In this document: positions 53,689-62,700 of the stretch, piece by piece | How positions within the stretch are numbered: the first letter of the stretch is position 1 | Layout: every line of letters begins with the position of its first letter | Assembly: GCF_029953635.1 (NCBI RefSeq) | Contig: NZ_CP124543.1 | Location: forward strand, 2,955,455 to 3,019,454 | DNA: 64,000 bases | Origin: Halotia branconii CENA392 | GTDB taxonomy: Bacteria > Cyanobacteriota > Cyanobacteriia > Cyanobacteriales > Nostocaceae | Reading direction: 5' to 3' | Translations under genes and position numbers: made by a program | The notes under the pieces: generated by a model | What the model was told of the DNA's origin: nothing | Databases searched by the model: none | The model's input: the letters and a program-made list of their open reading frames with translations, nothing else

Positions 53689-55116
53689 ATGAATTTAGTC
53701 TGGCAACGATTTACTTTATCTTATTTACCACTCAAAGAATATCTTGCTACTAGCTACTTACATCGTTTTTCCGTTGGGCTGTTACGCCCTTGGCGGCAAA
53801 GCAGCATTTTAATACAGTGGGGAGATGCTATAGCAGCTGCTTTACTCAGTCTGGTATATACTCTTGCTCCTTTTGTATCCAGTTCCCTAGTAGGGGTATT
53901 GCTGGTAGCTTGTGTGGGATTTTGGCTGTTATTAACATTATCTGATGAAGCAAGATCAGCAAATAATTCTTTAGTTACCCCCATTCACCTATTAGTTTTG
54001 CTCTACTGGGGTGTTGCTGTAGTAGCTACAGCATTGTCACCAGTGAAGAAGGCGGCGTTGAATGATTTGGCAACATTGACACTTTATTTGTTGCTGTTTG
54101 CCCTTTGTGCTAGGGTACTAAGGCTTCCCCGCCTCCGGTCTTGGATTATCACTATCTACTTACATGTATCGCTAATTGTCAGCATCTATGGGTTGCGGCA
54201 ATGGTTTTTTGGAGCTACAGCCCTGGCAACTTGGGTAGATCCAGAATCTCCTTTATCTAAAACAACAAGGGTCTACAGTTATTTAGGCAACCCCAACTTA
54301 TTAGCTGGATACTTGATACCAGCAGTAGTTTTAAGCTTAGTTGCAATTTTTGCTTGGCAAAGTTGGATCAAAAAAGCTTTAGCATTGACAATGCTAACTG
54401 TGAATGCAGCTTGCTTGATTTTGACTTTTAGTCGTGGTGGCTGGATTGGTTTATTAGTAGCAATTTTGAGTGTGATGGCATTGTTAGTTTATTGGTGGAG
54501 TGTGCAAATGCCTCCTTTTTGGCGTACTTGGTCACTGCCAATTATGTTAGGAGGTTTGATTGGGGTATTGGTGTTAGCAGTGATATTTGTAGAACCTTTA
54601 CGCATCCGTGTTTTCAGCATTTTTGCAGATCGCCAAGATAGTAGTAATAATTTTCGCCGGAATGTTTGGGATGCCGTTTTTGAGATGATTCGCGATCGCC
54701 CCATTATCGGCATTGGACCTGGTCATAACGCTTTTAACAAAATTTATCCACTCTACCAACATCCTCGCTACAGTGCTTTGAGCGCTTATTCGATCTTTCT
54801 AGAAGTAGCTGTAGAAACTGGCTTTATCGGTTTAGCTTGTTTTCTCTGGCTAATCATTGTTACCATTAATACAGCATTTATGCAATTACGAAGATTACGA
54901 GAATCCAGAAATATAGAGGGATTCTGGTTAATTGGAGCGGTTGCGGCTTTACTGGGTATGTTGGCTCACGGTACAGTAGACACTGTCTGGTTTCGTCCTG
55001 AAATTAATAGTCTTTGGTGGCTAATGGTTGCCTTAATTGCCAGCTACTGGATGCCTTTAAATCAAAACCAATCTTCAGAACTATACTCACAAAACCAAGA
55101 ACCTACAATCAACTAA
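53689..55116 (+). CDS. ictB: IctB / O-antigen-ligase-like membrane protein
   Basis: 475 residues from MNLVWQRFTLSYLPLKEYLA; an ATG 18 bp upstream is the alternative. Ten or more membrane helices, with the Wzy_C-type region (SRGGWIGLLVAILSVM, NVWDAVFEMIRDRPIIGIGP, GHNAFNKIYPLYQHPRYSAL). This is the IctB family of cyanobacteria, first described as a putative bicarbonate accumulator; direct transport is disputed and the domain is that of O-antigen ligases. Its presence next to the envelope cluster leaves both roles open. Confidence 0.9.
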   Translation: MNLVWQRFTLSYLPLKEYLATSYLHRFSVGLLRPWRQSSILIQWGDAIAAALLSLVYTLAPFVSSSLVGVLLVACVGFWLLLTLSDEARSANNSLVTPIHLLVLLYWGVAVVATALSPVKKAALNDLATLTLYLLLFALCARVLRLPRLRSWIITIYLHVSLIVSIYGLRQWFFGATALATWVDPESPLSKTTRVYSYLGNPNLLAGYLIPAVVLSLVAIFAWQSWIKKALALTMLTVNAACLILTFSRGGWIGLLVAILSVMALLVYWWSVQMPPFWRTWSLPIMLGGLIGVLVLAVIFVEPLRIRVFSIFADRQDSSNNFRRNVWDAVFEMIRDRPIIGIGPGHNAFNKIYPLYQHPRYSALSAYSIFLEVAVETGFIGLACFLWLIIVTINTAFMQLRRLRESRNIEGFWLIGAVAALLGMLAHGTVDTVWFRPEINSLWWLMVALIASYWMPLNQNQSSELYSQNQEPTIN

Positions 55117-55126
55117 ACATTAATTA

Positions 55127-55160
55127 AGTCGTCAGTTGTTTTTCTTAATAACTGACGACT
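55127..55160. terminator. Hairpin between convergent ictB and the WGxxGxxG gene
   Basis: AGTCGTCAGTT (55127-55137) pairs with AACTGACGACT (55150-55160) around a T-rich loop. It lies 11 bp after the ictB stop and 40 bp before the end of the opposite gene; no strong T-tract follows on either strand. Confidence 0.55.
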
Positions 55161-55199
55161 ATAAAGTTTGTAAATCATGAATTGTCAATTTTGAATAGT

Positions 55200-55475
55200 T
55201 TAGTCTCTGTAGGTAGTGGCTCCAGGAGCGCTAGGATCGCGATAACGAGTTGGTTCGTCACTACGCTTTTTACCAGCTAACCCAGCTAGACCTAAAAGAC
55301 CAATTAATCCTAACCAACCCCAATCAAAATCCTTGCGTTCATAAACCGTCGTCCTGGGAACAGTTTCAACTCTTGGTTCAGTCACTTGGGCTTTTGCGGG
55401 TAGAGTTAATGGCAAAATTGCTATACTCAAAGCCAGAAAACCAGCACCCACTGCTTTGGTGATATTGTGTGTCAT
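55200..55475 (-). CDS. WGxxGxxG-type small secreted protein
   Basis: 91 residues. A signal peptide (MTHNITKAVGAGFLALSIAI, cut near AKAQ) is followed by a short polar stretch, then FDWGWLGLIGLLGLAGLAG, a W-G-x-x-G-x-x-G transmembrane segment, then KKRSDEPT and a polar tail. This is the WGxxGxxG arrangement, with glycine repeats followed by a basic cluster, as in some putative sorting tails. A cyanoexosortase is encoded 6 kb away. That it is the substrate is only an inference, because the helix is followed by 25 more residues. Confidence 0.8.
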   Translation of the reverse strand: MTHNITKAVGAGFLALSIAILPLTLPAKAQVTEPRVETVPRTTVYERKDFDWGWLGLIGLLGLAGLAGKKRSDEPTRYRDPSAPGATTYRD

Positions 55476-55648
55476 AGTAAGTTCCTTGTTCCTTCCAAGT
55501 TACCCACAACTTTATCGATTGCCCAAAAAACCTAAATCAATCTGTGGCTATAAACCAAGCATTGTTTTAACTCACGCTGAAGATATACAAAGGTTTTCTA
55601 CTTTAGTCTGTTTCTCACTCTGATGTGGTAGTTAGATTCGACAAGTGG

Positions 55649-56116
55649 TTAATAATTTTTCATTGCTCGTTGAATATCACGTTGATCTTGACGACGTTTC
55701 AAGTCTTCTCGTTTATCATGAAGCTTTTTACCTTTGCCAAGAGCTATGCTCACTTTTACCCAACCACGTTTGAGATACATCTTTAAAGGTACTAATGTCA
55801 AGCCCTGTTGTTCTACTTTGCCAATCAGCTTACGGAGTTCTTGACGATGCAGTAAAAGTTTACGCGTACGACGCGGTTCATGGTTAAAATATTGACCACT
55901 AGCATTGTAAGGCGAGATATGCACATTGATTAACCATGCTTCACCTTCACGAATTAAAGCATAACCATCTTGGAGATTAACTCTACCCGCACGAATTGAC
56001 TTGACTTCAGTTCCCGTCAACTGAATACCTGCTTCATAGGTTTCCAGAATTTCATACAAATAACGGGCTTGACGGTTGTCACTAATAACTTTATAACTTT
56101 CGCTCTTGTCGCTCAT
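55649..56116 (-). CDS. smpB: SsrA-binding protein SmpB
   Basis: 155 residues. It brings tmRNA to stalled ribosomes for trans-translation. Family segments are NRQARYLYEILETYEAGIQL, TGTEVKSIRAGRVNLQDGYA, ISPYNASGQYFNHEPRRTRK, LKRGWVKVSIALGKGKKLHD and KREDLKRRQDQRDIQRAMK, with the standard basic C-terminal helix intact. Single gene; tmRNA itself is not in the window. Confidence 0.97.
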   Translation of the reverse strand: MSDKSESYKVISDNRQARYLYEILETYEAGIQLTGTEVKSIRAGRVNLQDGYALIREGEAWLINVHISPYNASGQYFNHEPRRTRKLLLHRQELRKLIGKVEQQGLTLVPLKMYLKRGWVKVSIALGKGKKLHDKREDLKRRQDQRDIQRAMKNY

Positions 56117-56336
56117 TGAGAATTTTACGTGCTTGAAATTTTGCTTAAAAAACCGTTGGGACTATCTTGTGAAATTTATAGAGGACACTAAACCACTATA
56201 AATGCTTAACTAGATATCAGTGTTATTCTATTAATCTAGCTTTTCTAAGTTCTGAATTAAAAGTTTTCCAGAAAATTTTGCCACTGGAAAATAATTTATT
56301 ACTTAAATATTAATTTACATTAGGGTAAGTAATAGC

Positions 56337-56567
56337 TCAACATAAGTAGGTCGGTGTAAATAATTATTGTTGTAATAAGGCAGGGGGCAGGGAGCAGGAG
56401 AGAAGTGCGGTCTTGGGGTTTCCCCCTCCGGGTTCGGCAGTCCCTCTTTGTTGGAACAACAAGACCGGGCTGCCTCACCAAGTGGAGCAACTTCAAAGAG
56501 CAGGGGGAGAAAGCGTTTGAGCCTTATTTACTTTTCTTTACATAGTTTGGTTTTATTGCATCGACTT
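56337..56567. repeat. Composite repeat R5, copy 2 (inverted relative to 23749-23922)
   Basis: Left TCAACATAAGTAGGTCGG, then TAAATAATTATTGTTG and AATAAGGCAGGG; right GTTTGAGCCTTATTTACTTT, CATAGTTTGGTTTTATTGCA, CGACTTA. The interior differs from copy 1 (56390-56510: AGTGCGGTCTTGGGGTTTCC, TCGGCAGTCCCTCTTTG, AACAAGACCGGGCTGCC). It lies in the 838-bp gap between smpB and the regulator gene. Confidence 0.8.
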
Positions 56568-56576
56568 ACTTATAGC

Positions 56577-56700
56577 AATCCGATTTGATTAATGAACATA
56601 TTTGCGTAGGGAGGGAACGGGGAACTCTTAACGGGGAATAGGAAAAAAGGGATTTAGGGGTGTACTAAGTTTTTCACCAAATCAAATATGAGTCCTATAT
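56577..56700. repeat. Repeat R6, copy 2
   Basis: AATCCGATTTGATTAATGAA, GTAGGGAGGGAACGGGGAAC, GGTGTACTAAGTTTTTCACC and AATCAAATATGAGTCCTATA. The minus strand of 25399-25500 has the same order. The remaining 56701-56954 stretch is AT-rich and holds the regulator's promoter region. Confidence 0.65.
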
Positions 56701-56954
56701 ATGTAATTATGGTTAAATTATTAAGAATTACAAAACTCTCTATACCTGCTCGAAGCTAGAGTCTCAAGGTACGATCCATTTCGTAAACCTTTCCTAAAGA
56801 TTTAAGATTTTCTTTATAAATAAACCTTTAGGCAGTACGAGTTAGTAATCCTGTCATAGTATGAAACATAAGAATACTATTTTTTGCCTGTGTTCACTCG
56901 TGAAGCTTGTGAAAGTAAATTTCTGAGTAAAAGAATGTTAGGGATGTATTATCC

Positions 56955-57638
56955 ATGCCCTTGACGATCCTTGTAGTGGATGATGATTTGGGAACTCGTC
57001 TGTCTATTAGTGATTATCTTGAACTGTCTGGCTATTCGGTAATCACGGCTAATGACGGTCAAGAGGCTTTGGCAATGGTAGATGAGTGTCATCCTGATTT
57101 AATCGTCACGGATATTGTGATGCCACGAATGAATGGCTACGAACTGGTGCGTCAGGTGCGTCAACAACCGCCTTTCCGTTTATTACCTGTAATTTTATTA
57201 ACAGGGCGTACTAAGACCCAAGAAAGAATTTTAGGCTATCAATCAGGGTGCGATTTGTATTTGCCTAAGCCGTTTGAATTAGAAGAATTAGCAGCAGCAA
57301 TCCGCAATCTTTTAGAGCGATCGCAAATCATTCAATCTGAATACCGCTTTTCTCATAAAGAGAACATGGGCAGTACTACACCAACAAAAGCGGTAGATGC
57401 CCATCATTATTTATTCACTCATATTCATCAGTCCCAATTGATAGCATCTCTAACTTCCAGAGAACAGGAAGTATTAGAACTTTTGACTCACGGTCTATCT
57501 AATGCTGAAATGGGTCAGCAGCTCCACCTTAGTCCGAGAACAGTCGAAAAGTACGTTAGTAGTTTATTAAGAAAGACCGAAACCAGTAACCGAGCAGAAC
57601 TAGTGCGTTTTGCAATTAAGCATGGTCTAGTTGAATAA
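56955..57638 (+). CDS. NarL-type response regulator (receiver plus LuxR HTH)
   Basis: 227 residues. Receiver domain 1-120 with phosphoacceptor Asp53 (IVTDIVMPRMNGYE), the acidic pocket (VVDDDLGTR), and conserved Thr and Lys (LLTGRT, YLPKPFE). The C-terminal HTH has SLTSREQEVLELLTHGLSNA, EMGQQLHLSPRTVEKYVSSL. The layout resembles Ycf29-like regulators. No sensor kinase is adjacent (the closest, at 51.8 kb, is degenerate). Single gene; targets unknown. Confidence 0.9.
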   Translation: MPLTILVVDDDLGTRLSISDYLELSGYSVITANDGQEALAMVDECHPDLIVTDIVMPRMNGYELVRQVRQQPPFRLLPVILLTGRTKTQERILGYQSGCDLYLPKPFELEELAAAIRNLLERSQIIQSEYRFSHKENMGSTTPTKAVDAHHYLFTHIHQSQLIASLTSREQEVLELLTHGLSNAEMGQQLHLSPRTVEKYVSSLLRKTETSNRAELVRFAIKHGLVE

Positions 57639-57651
57639 AAGTGAAAGGTTC

Positions 57652-57796
57652 AGGATTTACGCAAGTGTCACAAAAAATAAAATTTTTTTGCTTGTAGTAA
57701 GGGCTACCCTACGGAAACGCTCCGCGAACAGCGCTTATTTTGAGGACTAAAGTCCTCACTACAAACTTAAAATAATATGCCAGTTGCGTAAGTTCT
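57652..57796. repeat. MITE-like element with AGGATTTACGCAA/TTGCGTAAGTTCT ends (R4-related)
   Basis: Terminal TTACGCAA and TTGCGTAA are inverted. Inside, GAGGACT/AGTCCTC (57742-57757) forms a hairpin in GTAGTAAGGGCT...CTCACTACAA, a widespread cyanobacterial intergenic motif. It lies between the convergent regulator and phosphatase genes. Confidence 0.65.
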
Positions 57797-57843
57797 AAGG
57801 TTAAAAGGAAAGAGCAAGAAGAGATAACTAATAACTTTCTACT

Positions 57844-58329
57844 TCAAGCTTCTGGTTGCTGGCTAGTAATGTATTTGAGCAGACCTTCACAAGCGTCAAC
57901 AAGCAAATCAATCACTTGATTAAAACCCTCTGTCCCTCCGTAGTATGGATCTGGAACTTCCTTGAGGGTGTGCTGAGAACAAAATTCACATATTAAATAT
58001 ACTTTTTTATGATATTGCCCTGTTGGATCAAGAGTCAGAATATCTTCATAATTTTCTCGATCCATTGCCAAAATCATATCAAATTGCTGAAAATCAGACT
58101 TTTGAAACTGGCGAGCATGACCGCGTAGTTTAATTCCCAACTTTGTAGTAGCTGCTGTATTCATACGTCGGTCAGGTGAGCTACCAATGTGATAGCTAGA
58201 TGTACCAGCAGAATCACAAAAGATATCTTCACTCAAGTCAGCCTGGTCGATTAAATAAGTCATAATATTTTCTGCCGATGGTGAACGGCAGATGTTACCC
58301 AAGCAGACAAACAGCAGCTTATAAGGCAT
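57844..58329 (-). CDS. Low-molecular-weight protein tyrosine phosphatase
   Basis: 161 residues. P-loop signature CLGNICRSPSA at residues 9-19 (Cys9, Arg15), the SAGTSSYHIGSSPD segment, and the acid motif VPDPYYGGTEGF (catalytic Asp). It acts on phosphotyrosine, possibly of Wzc-like kinases or other proteins; the nearest tyrosine kinase gene is 12 kb away in a different operon. It is last in the minus-strand series murC, murB, ybaB, this gene. Confidence 0.93.
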   Translation of the reverse strand: MPYKLLFVCLGNICRSPSAENIMTYLIDQADLSEDIFCDSAGTSSYHIGSSPDRRMNTAATTKLGIKLRGHARQFQKSDFQQFDMILAMDRENYEDILTLDPTGQYHKKVYLICEFCSQHTLKEVPDPYYGGTEGFNQVIDLLVDACEGLLKYITSQQPEA

Positions 58330-58414
58330 AAATATCTTGCTTAGTATCTGTCAAAAGTCAATAGTCCACAGTCCATAGTCTCATGGTTTCTGACTATTGA
58401 CTATTGACTATCGA

Positions 58415-58762
58415 CTAAAATCCAGGTAGTTCCAGTCCACTAGTCAAATCTTCCATACGTTCCCGCATTGTCGCTGTGGACTTATTATAGGCATCTTTCA
58501 TTGCCACTGTCACAAGGTCAGAAAGCAGTTCTGCTCCTTGTGCTAAAGCATCTGGAGCAATTTCTACTCGCTTAGGTTCTTGGTTGCCACTGACAATCAC
58601 CTTGACTAGACCACCACCAGCTTCTCCTTGAATTTCCATTTGCTCCAATTCTTCTTGGAGTTGCTTTGCACCTTCTTGAACTTGCTGAGCTTTTTTAAAA
58701 GCTTCGGCTAGTTCTTTCATTTTTCCTAAGCCAAAACCAAATCCTTGTCCTTTTCCGGTCAT
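58415..58762 (-). CDS. YbaB/EbfC-family nucleoid-associated protein
   Basis: 115 residues: helical N-terminus ([37 protein letters not shown]) and the YbaB core [21 protein letters not shown] glycine-rich start ([14 protein letters not shown]) is common in cyanobacteria. A small dimeric DNA-binding protein. Third in the murC-murB-ybaB series, 154 bp from murB. Confidence 0.95.
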   Translation of the reverse strand: MTGKGQGFGFGLGKMKELAEAFKKAQQVQEGAKQLQEELEQMEIQGEAGGGLVKVIVSGNQEPKRVEIAPDALAQGAELLSDLVTVAMKDAYNKSTATMRERMEDLTSGLELPGF

Positions 58763-58915
58763 AATTAATTATCCGCGTGTGCGTTGATTAACAAGTCAAA
58801 TTCAATTATAGATGCGGTAGGCAATTTGCCTCTTTTGTTACCAATAATTAATGCTAGGTATAGGATATGTTAGAGCATTGGGTAGATTATTCCTGATTCC
58901 CTAATCCCTAGTCCG

Positions 58916-59908
58916 TCAACACACTGCTTGAAATTCTCCAATCATTTTGACTTCTGGTTCTAATAAAATCGACCAATTTTCTTGTACTTTTTCCTGGATA
59001 TGATTGATCAGGCAAAAAATATCGCTGGCCTTTGCTCCACCACGGTTGACGATAAAATTAGCATGAAGTATTGCCACTTGAGCTCCACCAATCTGGTAGC
59101 CTTTTAGACCTGTTTGCTCAATCAACCACCCAGCAGCATAAGGTTTGGGATTGCGAAATACACTGCCACAACTGGGAAAATTGTAGGGTTGGGTAGTTAA
59201 CCGATGCTGTTTGTGTTCTTTGGTGATTGCTAAAACTTTTGCGGGATCAGCACCTGGTTGGAGTTGAAAAGTTGCTTGGGTAACAATGCGATCGCTGCCT
59301 TGCAGTGATGAAGTACGATAGCTATAGCCGATCTCGTCCGGGGTCAGATTTTCTAGCGTACCATCCGGTAAAAGTACTTGAGCGCTAACTAACATATCTG
59401 CGATACAGCTATTGTGCGCCCCTGCATTCATTACGACCGCACCTCCGACTGTTCCAGGGATACCCACAGCCCACTCTAATCCTTGCCACCCTAATTGTGC
59501 TGCTTCCCAAGCTAGGCTAGGAATTGATTCTCCCGCAGCGACAGTTAATTGGCCTGTCTGAAGGTCAAAATGGCTATAGCGCAGATGACGAGTAGAAATG
59601 ACTAAGCCTGGTAGACCGCGATCGCTAACCAATAAATTAGAACCTGCTCCCAGTGTTGTTACTGGTAAATCGTGTTCTTTTGCATACTCTAAACTTGCTT
59701 GTAATGCTTCTAAATCACGGGGAGCAGTGTACCATTCAGCTGCTCCCCCAACTCTATATGAAGTAAACGCGGATAAAGAAGCTTGGGATTTAATCACACA
59801 ATCAGTACCCTGTAAGTGAATTATTTTACTTTGTCCTGAATTATCTGTTTCTTGCTTTTGTGTAGTCGAAACTGTGCAGACGTTTCCGGCTGCCTGGGAG
59901 ATTTTCAT
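58916..59908 (-). CDS. murB: UDP-N-acetylenolpyruvoylglucosamine reductase
   Basis: 330 residues, including an N-terminal extension of about 35 that is polar and not part of the fold. FAD-binding parts are [20 protein letters not shown] and [20 protein letters not shown], with [20 protein letters not shown]. The catalytic Ser is in [10 protein letters not shown], and the YRTSSLQ type-I-like loop is present. NADPH reduction of UDP-GlcNAc-enolpyruvate to UDP-MurNAc in peptidoglycan synthesis. It follows murC by 107 bp on the same strand. Confidence 0.96.
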   Translation of the reverse strand: MKISQAAGNVCTVSTTQKQETDNSGQSKIIHLQGTDCVIKSQASLSAFTSYRVGGAAEWYTAPRDLEALQASLEYAKEHDLPVTTLGAGSNLLVSDRGLPGLVISTRHLRYSHFDLQTGQLTVAAGESIPSLAWEAAQLGWQGLEWAVGIPGTVGGAVVMNAGAHNSCIADMLVSAQVLLPDGTLENLTPDEIGYSYRTSSLQGSDRIVTQATFQLQPGADPAKVLAITKEHKQHRLTTQPYNFPSCGSVFRNPKPYAAGWLIEQTGLKGYQIGGAQVAILHANFIVNRGGAKASDIFCLINHIQEKVQENWSILLEPEVKMIGEFQAVC

Positions 59909-60015
59909 CTTACGTCAATTTGTGAAATTTTACATTTATCTGCTGTAGTAAATACAGCAATACTGCGAATCGATAGAACTTTTGCTAAGAGAATAAACCT
60001 CTAAGTACCCTCAAT

Positions 60016-61503
60016 CTAGGATGTGGCTTTAGCAGGCTCACAAAGTGTTGTAATTATTTCTGGAATTACTTGATTGAGATTTCCAGCACCCAGAAACAGC
60101 GCTAAGTCTCCAGGGCGCAACGTTTGTAGCAAGAACTCGGACATCAAAGGTAAAGTGTGCTGATAAACCACTTGCGGGTGCTGTTTGGCAATTTCTACTG
60201 CCAGTTGTTCACCACTAATTTGCCCTAAATCGGCTTCGCCAGCACTGTATATATCGCTCAATACAACTAAATCAGCATGAGCAAAAGACTGGGCAAATTC
60301 TTCTAAAAAGGTCAGTGTGCGGCTATAACGATGGGGTTGGAAAATAGCAACAACTCTTTGCCCTGGCCTAGCTTGGAGGCGTGCAGCCGCGAGAGTGGCG
60401 CTAATTTCGCTGGGGTGATGGGCATAGTCATCAATGAAAGTAATACCATTAACTTCACCCCGAAACTCAAAGCGTCGTCTTGCTCCTTCAAAAGTAGCAA
60501 TACCCTTAGCAATTTCTCCAAATTCTAAGCCCAGAACACGACCAACAGCTACTGCTGCTAAGGCATTACTGAGGTTATGCCGACTGAGCAGTCGCAATTT
60601 CAAAACTCCTAAAGCTTTGCCTTTTTCCCAAACAAGAGCTGTAGTCCCATCCGAGCGATAGTCAACATTGGTGACAGTATAATCAGCTTCAGTGTCTGAG
60701 TGGAGACTGTAGCTGATTGTTGGTTTGAGGCGATCGCCAAAGGCATTGCGTAGCAATTCGCGTACCGTTGCACAGTCAATACTACCGACTAAAATCTTAC
60801 AACCAGCAGCAAATTTTTGAAAGGTATCAACTACCTCTTCTAATGTATCGTAATGGTCAGGATGATCTAGCTCAATATTAGTAATAATACCAATCTCAGG
60901 AGCATGTTTTACCAAAGAACCATCTGATTCGTCTGCCTCAGCTACTAGATATCGGCTTTGCCCTAATCGAGCATTACCTTCCCAAGCGTTGACTTCACCA
61001 CCTACAAGAATCGTTGGATCTAAACCGGCTTCTAACAGCATGTATCCTATCATGCTACTAGTGGTAGTTTTTCCGTGAGTTCCTGCCACCCCAATGCTAT
61101 AGTAATCGGCAATCAAAGCAGCTAGTACATCTGAACGATGTAAAATTGGACAACCTAATTCCAATGCTGCTTTGTATTCCAAATTGTTTGGATTAATTGC
61201 TGTTGAACAAATAACTTGGGGTAGTGTGGACTTATTAACAGTAGATAATGGTTCTTGTGAATTTAATAATACTCCATTAGGCGATACCTGAGGACGAAAG
61301 AATTCGAGATTACTTGCCTCTTGTCTGCCAAAAATATAAGCTCCGATAGATTCCAACTTGCGCGTAATATGATTTGAACGCAGATCGGAACCTGACACTG
61401 GTAATTGACGCTTTGCAAGAACGTATGCCAGAGCAGACATACCTATACCGCCAATACCAATAAAATGAAATGGTCTACCGCTAAAATCTACAGAATTACT
61501 CAT
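60016..61503 (-). CDS. murC: UDP-N-acetylmuramate-L-alanine ligase
   Basis: 495 residues of the Mur ligase fold: UDP-binding HFIGIGGIGMSALAYVLAKR, ATP loop GVAGTHGKTTTSSMIGYMLL, metal/substrate motifs VAEADESDGSL and NIELDHPDHYDTL, and the C-terminal domain VNGITFIDDYAHHPSEISAT. Adds L-Ala to UDP-MurNAc. First gene of the minus-strand murC-murB-ybaB-phosphatase series. The upstream gap (61504-61932) holds three AATTGCAT-type direct repeats near nadD. Confidence 0.96.
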   Translation of the reverse strand: MSNSVDFSGRPFHFIGIGGIGMSALAYVLAKRQLPVSGSDLRSNHITRKLESIGAYIFGRQEASNLEFFRPQVSPNGVLLNSQEPLSTVNKSTLPQVICSTAINPNNLEYKAALELGCPILHRSDVLAALIADYYSIGVAGTHGKTTTSSMIGYMLLEAGLDPTILVGGEVNAWEGNARLGQSRYLVAEADESDGSLVKHAPEIGIITNIELDHPDHYDTLEEVVDTFQKFAAGCKILVGSIDCATVRELLRNAFGDRLKPTISYSLHSDTEADYTVTNVDYRSDGTTALVWEKGKALGVLKLRLLSRHNLSNALAAVAVGRVLGLEFGEIAKGIATFEGARRRFEFRGEVNGITFIDDYAHHPSEISATLAAARLQARPGQRVVAIFQPHRYSRTLTFLEEFAQSFAHADLVVLSDIYSAGEADLGQISGEQLAVEIAKQHPQVVYQHTLPLMSEFLLQTLRPGDLALFLGAGNLNQVIPEIITTLCEPAKATS

Positions 61504-61811
61504 TGATTACTCCTCTTACACCACACCATAATCACAAATGACACGCGTATCATAACAGGAATTTGTTTTTTACTGTAACTGACCCTGTATCATGTTTATA
61601 CTGAATGTTCGCTTGATTTTATACTGTTGTTTTACTGATTGAGAATGATTTTACCTTGGTTAGAGGTTTTTGCCATTTCTAAACTGTTTTTAAGATTATT
61701 CTGAAAATTTCCGCCACATCGGGAAAGAAATTCTTGTAATGTCAAATACATGTTTTTGGATTCCTTACTGGTATTAGTTACAATAGGAAACTCTTAGCAA
61801 AACAGCTTTTA

Positions 61812-61912
61812 AATTGCATCAAGCTTAGCGAAACTGTTGTTGAATTGCATCAAGCTAAGGCACGAATTGAGTAGAATGGTACTTTGGTAGTGAAACTATT
61901 TCTCAATTGCAT
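61812..61912 (+). repeat. Three AATTGCAT direct repeats before nadD
   Basis: AATTGCATCAAGCTTAGCGA (61812), AATTGCATCAAGCTAAGGCA (61843) and AATTGCATAGAGCCAGGGCA (61905), each separated by a GAAACT-(A/G)TT-type spacer. They end 20 bp before the nadD start, and could be operators or a decayed repeat. Confidence 0.6.
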
Positions 61913-61932
61913 AGAGCCAGGGCATAAACTGG

Positions 61933-62583
61933 ATGCAACAATTAGCAATTTTTGGTGGCACATTTGATCCTATTCATTGGGGACACTTACTCATAGCTCA
62001 AACAGCTTTATATCAAGTGTCTCTAGAAAAGATAATTTGGATACCGTCGTTCAATCCTCCTCATAAAAAAGCGATTTTGTTTGAGCATCGAGTCCAAATG
62101 CTGAAGCTGGCCGTAAGAGAAAACCCAGCGTTTACTATCTCATTAATTGAGATAAATCGATCTGGTAATTCTTATGCCATCAACACTTTGATTGACTTAT
62201 CTGTTTTTTACCCAAATACTCACTGGCATTGGATAGTGGGCTTGGATACTTTCCAAACCTTACCCCGTTGGCATCGTAGACATGAACTAGTACAAATGTG
62301 TGATTGGTTAATCGCACCCCGACTGCTAAGTGGTGAGAATATAACTCAAAGCGAGTTAATCTGCAAGCAAGTGGAGCAACTACTTAAGGAGCAGTCACTT
62401 AATATTCGCTGGCAATTACTGAATATACCCTTAGTGGGAGTTTCGTCAAGTCTAATTCGTCAACTTTGCCACAATGACTCTGTTAAAATCCCAGGCGATC
62501 GCTCCTCAATCCGTTATCTAGTCCCAGAATCGGTGAGATCGTATATCACAGCCCACAATCTTTACTCAGATAAATCTGAATAA
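61933..62583 (+). CDS. nadD: Nicotinate-nucleotide adenylyltransferase
   Basis: 216 residues, slightly longer than usual. The nucleotidylyltransferase motif is FGGTFDPIHWGHLLIAQTAL; the other conserved segments are WIPSFNPPHKK, HRVQMLKLAV, HWIVGLDTFQTLPRWHR and VSSSLIRQLC (the SSxxIR motif). It makes deamido-NAD. Separated by 118 bp from gap2 and possibly co-transcribed. Confidence 0.94.
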   Translation: MQQLAIFGGTFDPIHWGHLLIAQTALYQVSLEKIIWIPSFNPPHKKAILFEHRVQMLKLAVRENPAFTISLIEINRSGNSYAINTLIDLSVFYPNTHWHWIVGLDTFQTLPRWHRRHELVQMCDWLIAPRLLSGENITQSELICKQVEQLLKEQSLNIRWQLLNIPLVGVSSSLIRQLCHNDSVKIPGDRSSIRYLVPESVRSYITAHNLYSDKSE

Positions 62584-62700
62584 AACATGTGTTTTTTTTA
62601 TGGATATAACACTTTACGGTTATGAATACCCCCCCCCTTTGCGATATGATTGGGGTCAAAGATATCAATTTATAGGCATAAATACAGAGGGCAAGACACT

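Noticed and set aside
60312..60661. Several ORFs in other frames of murC
   Set aside because: Shadows of the conserved ligase.
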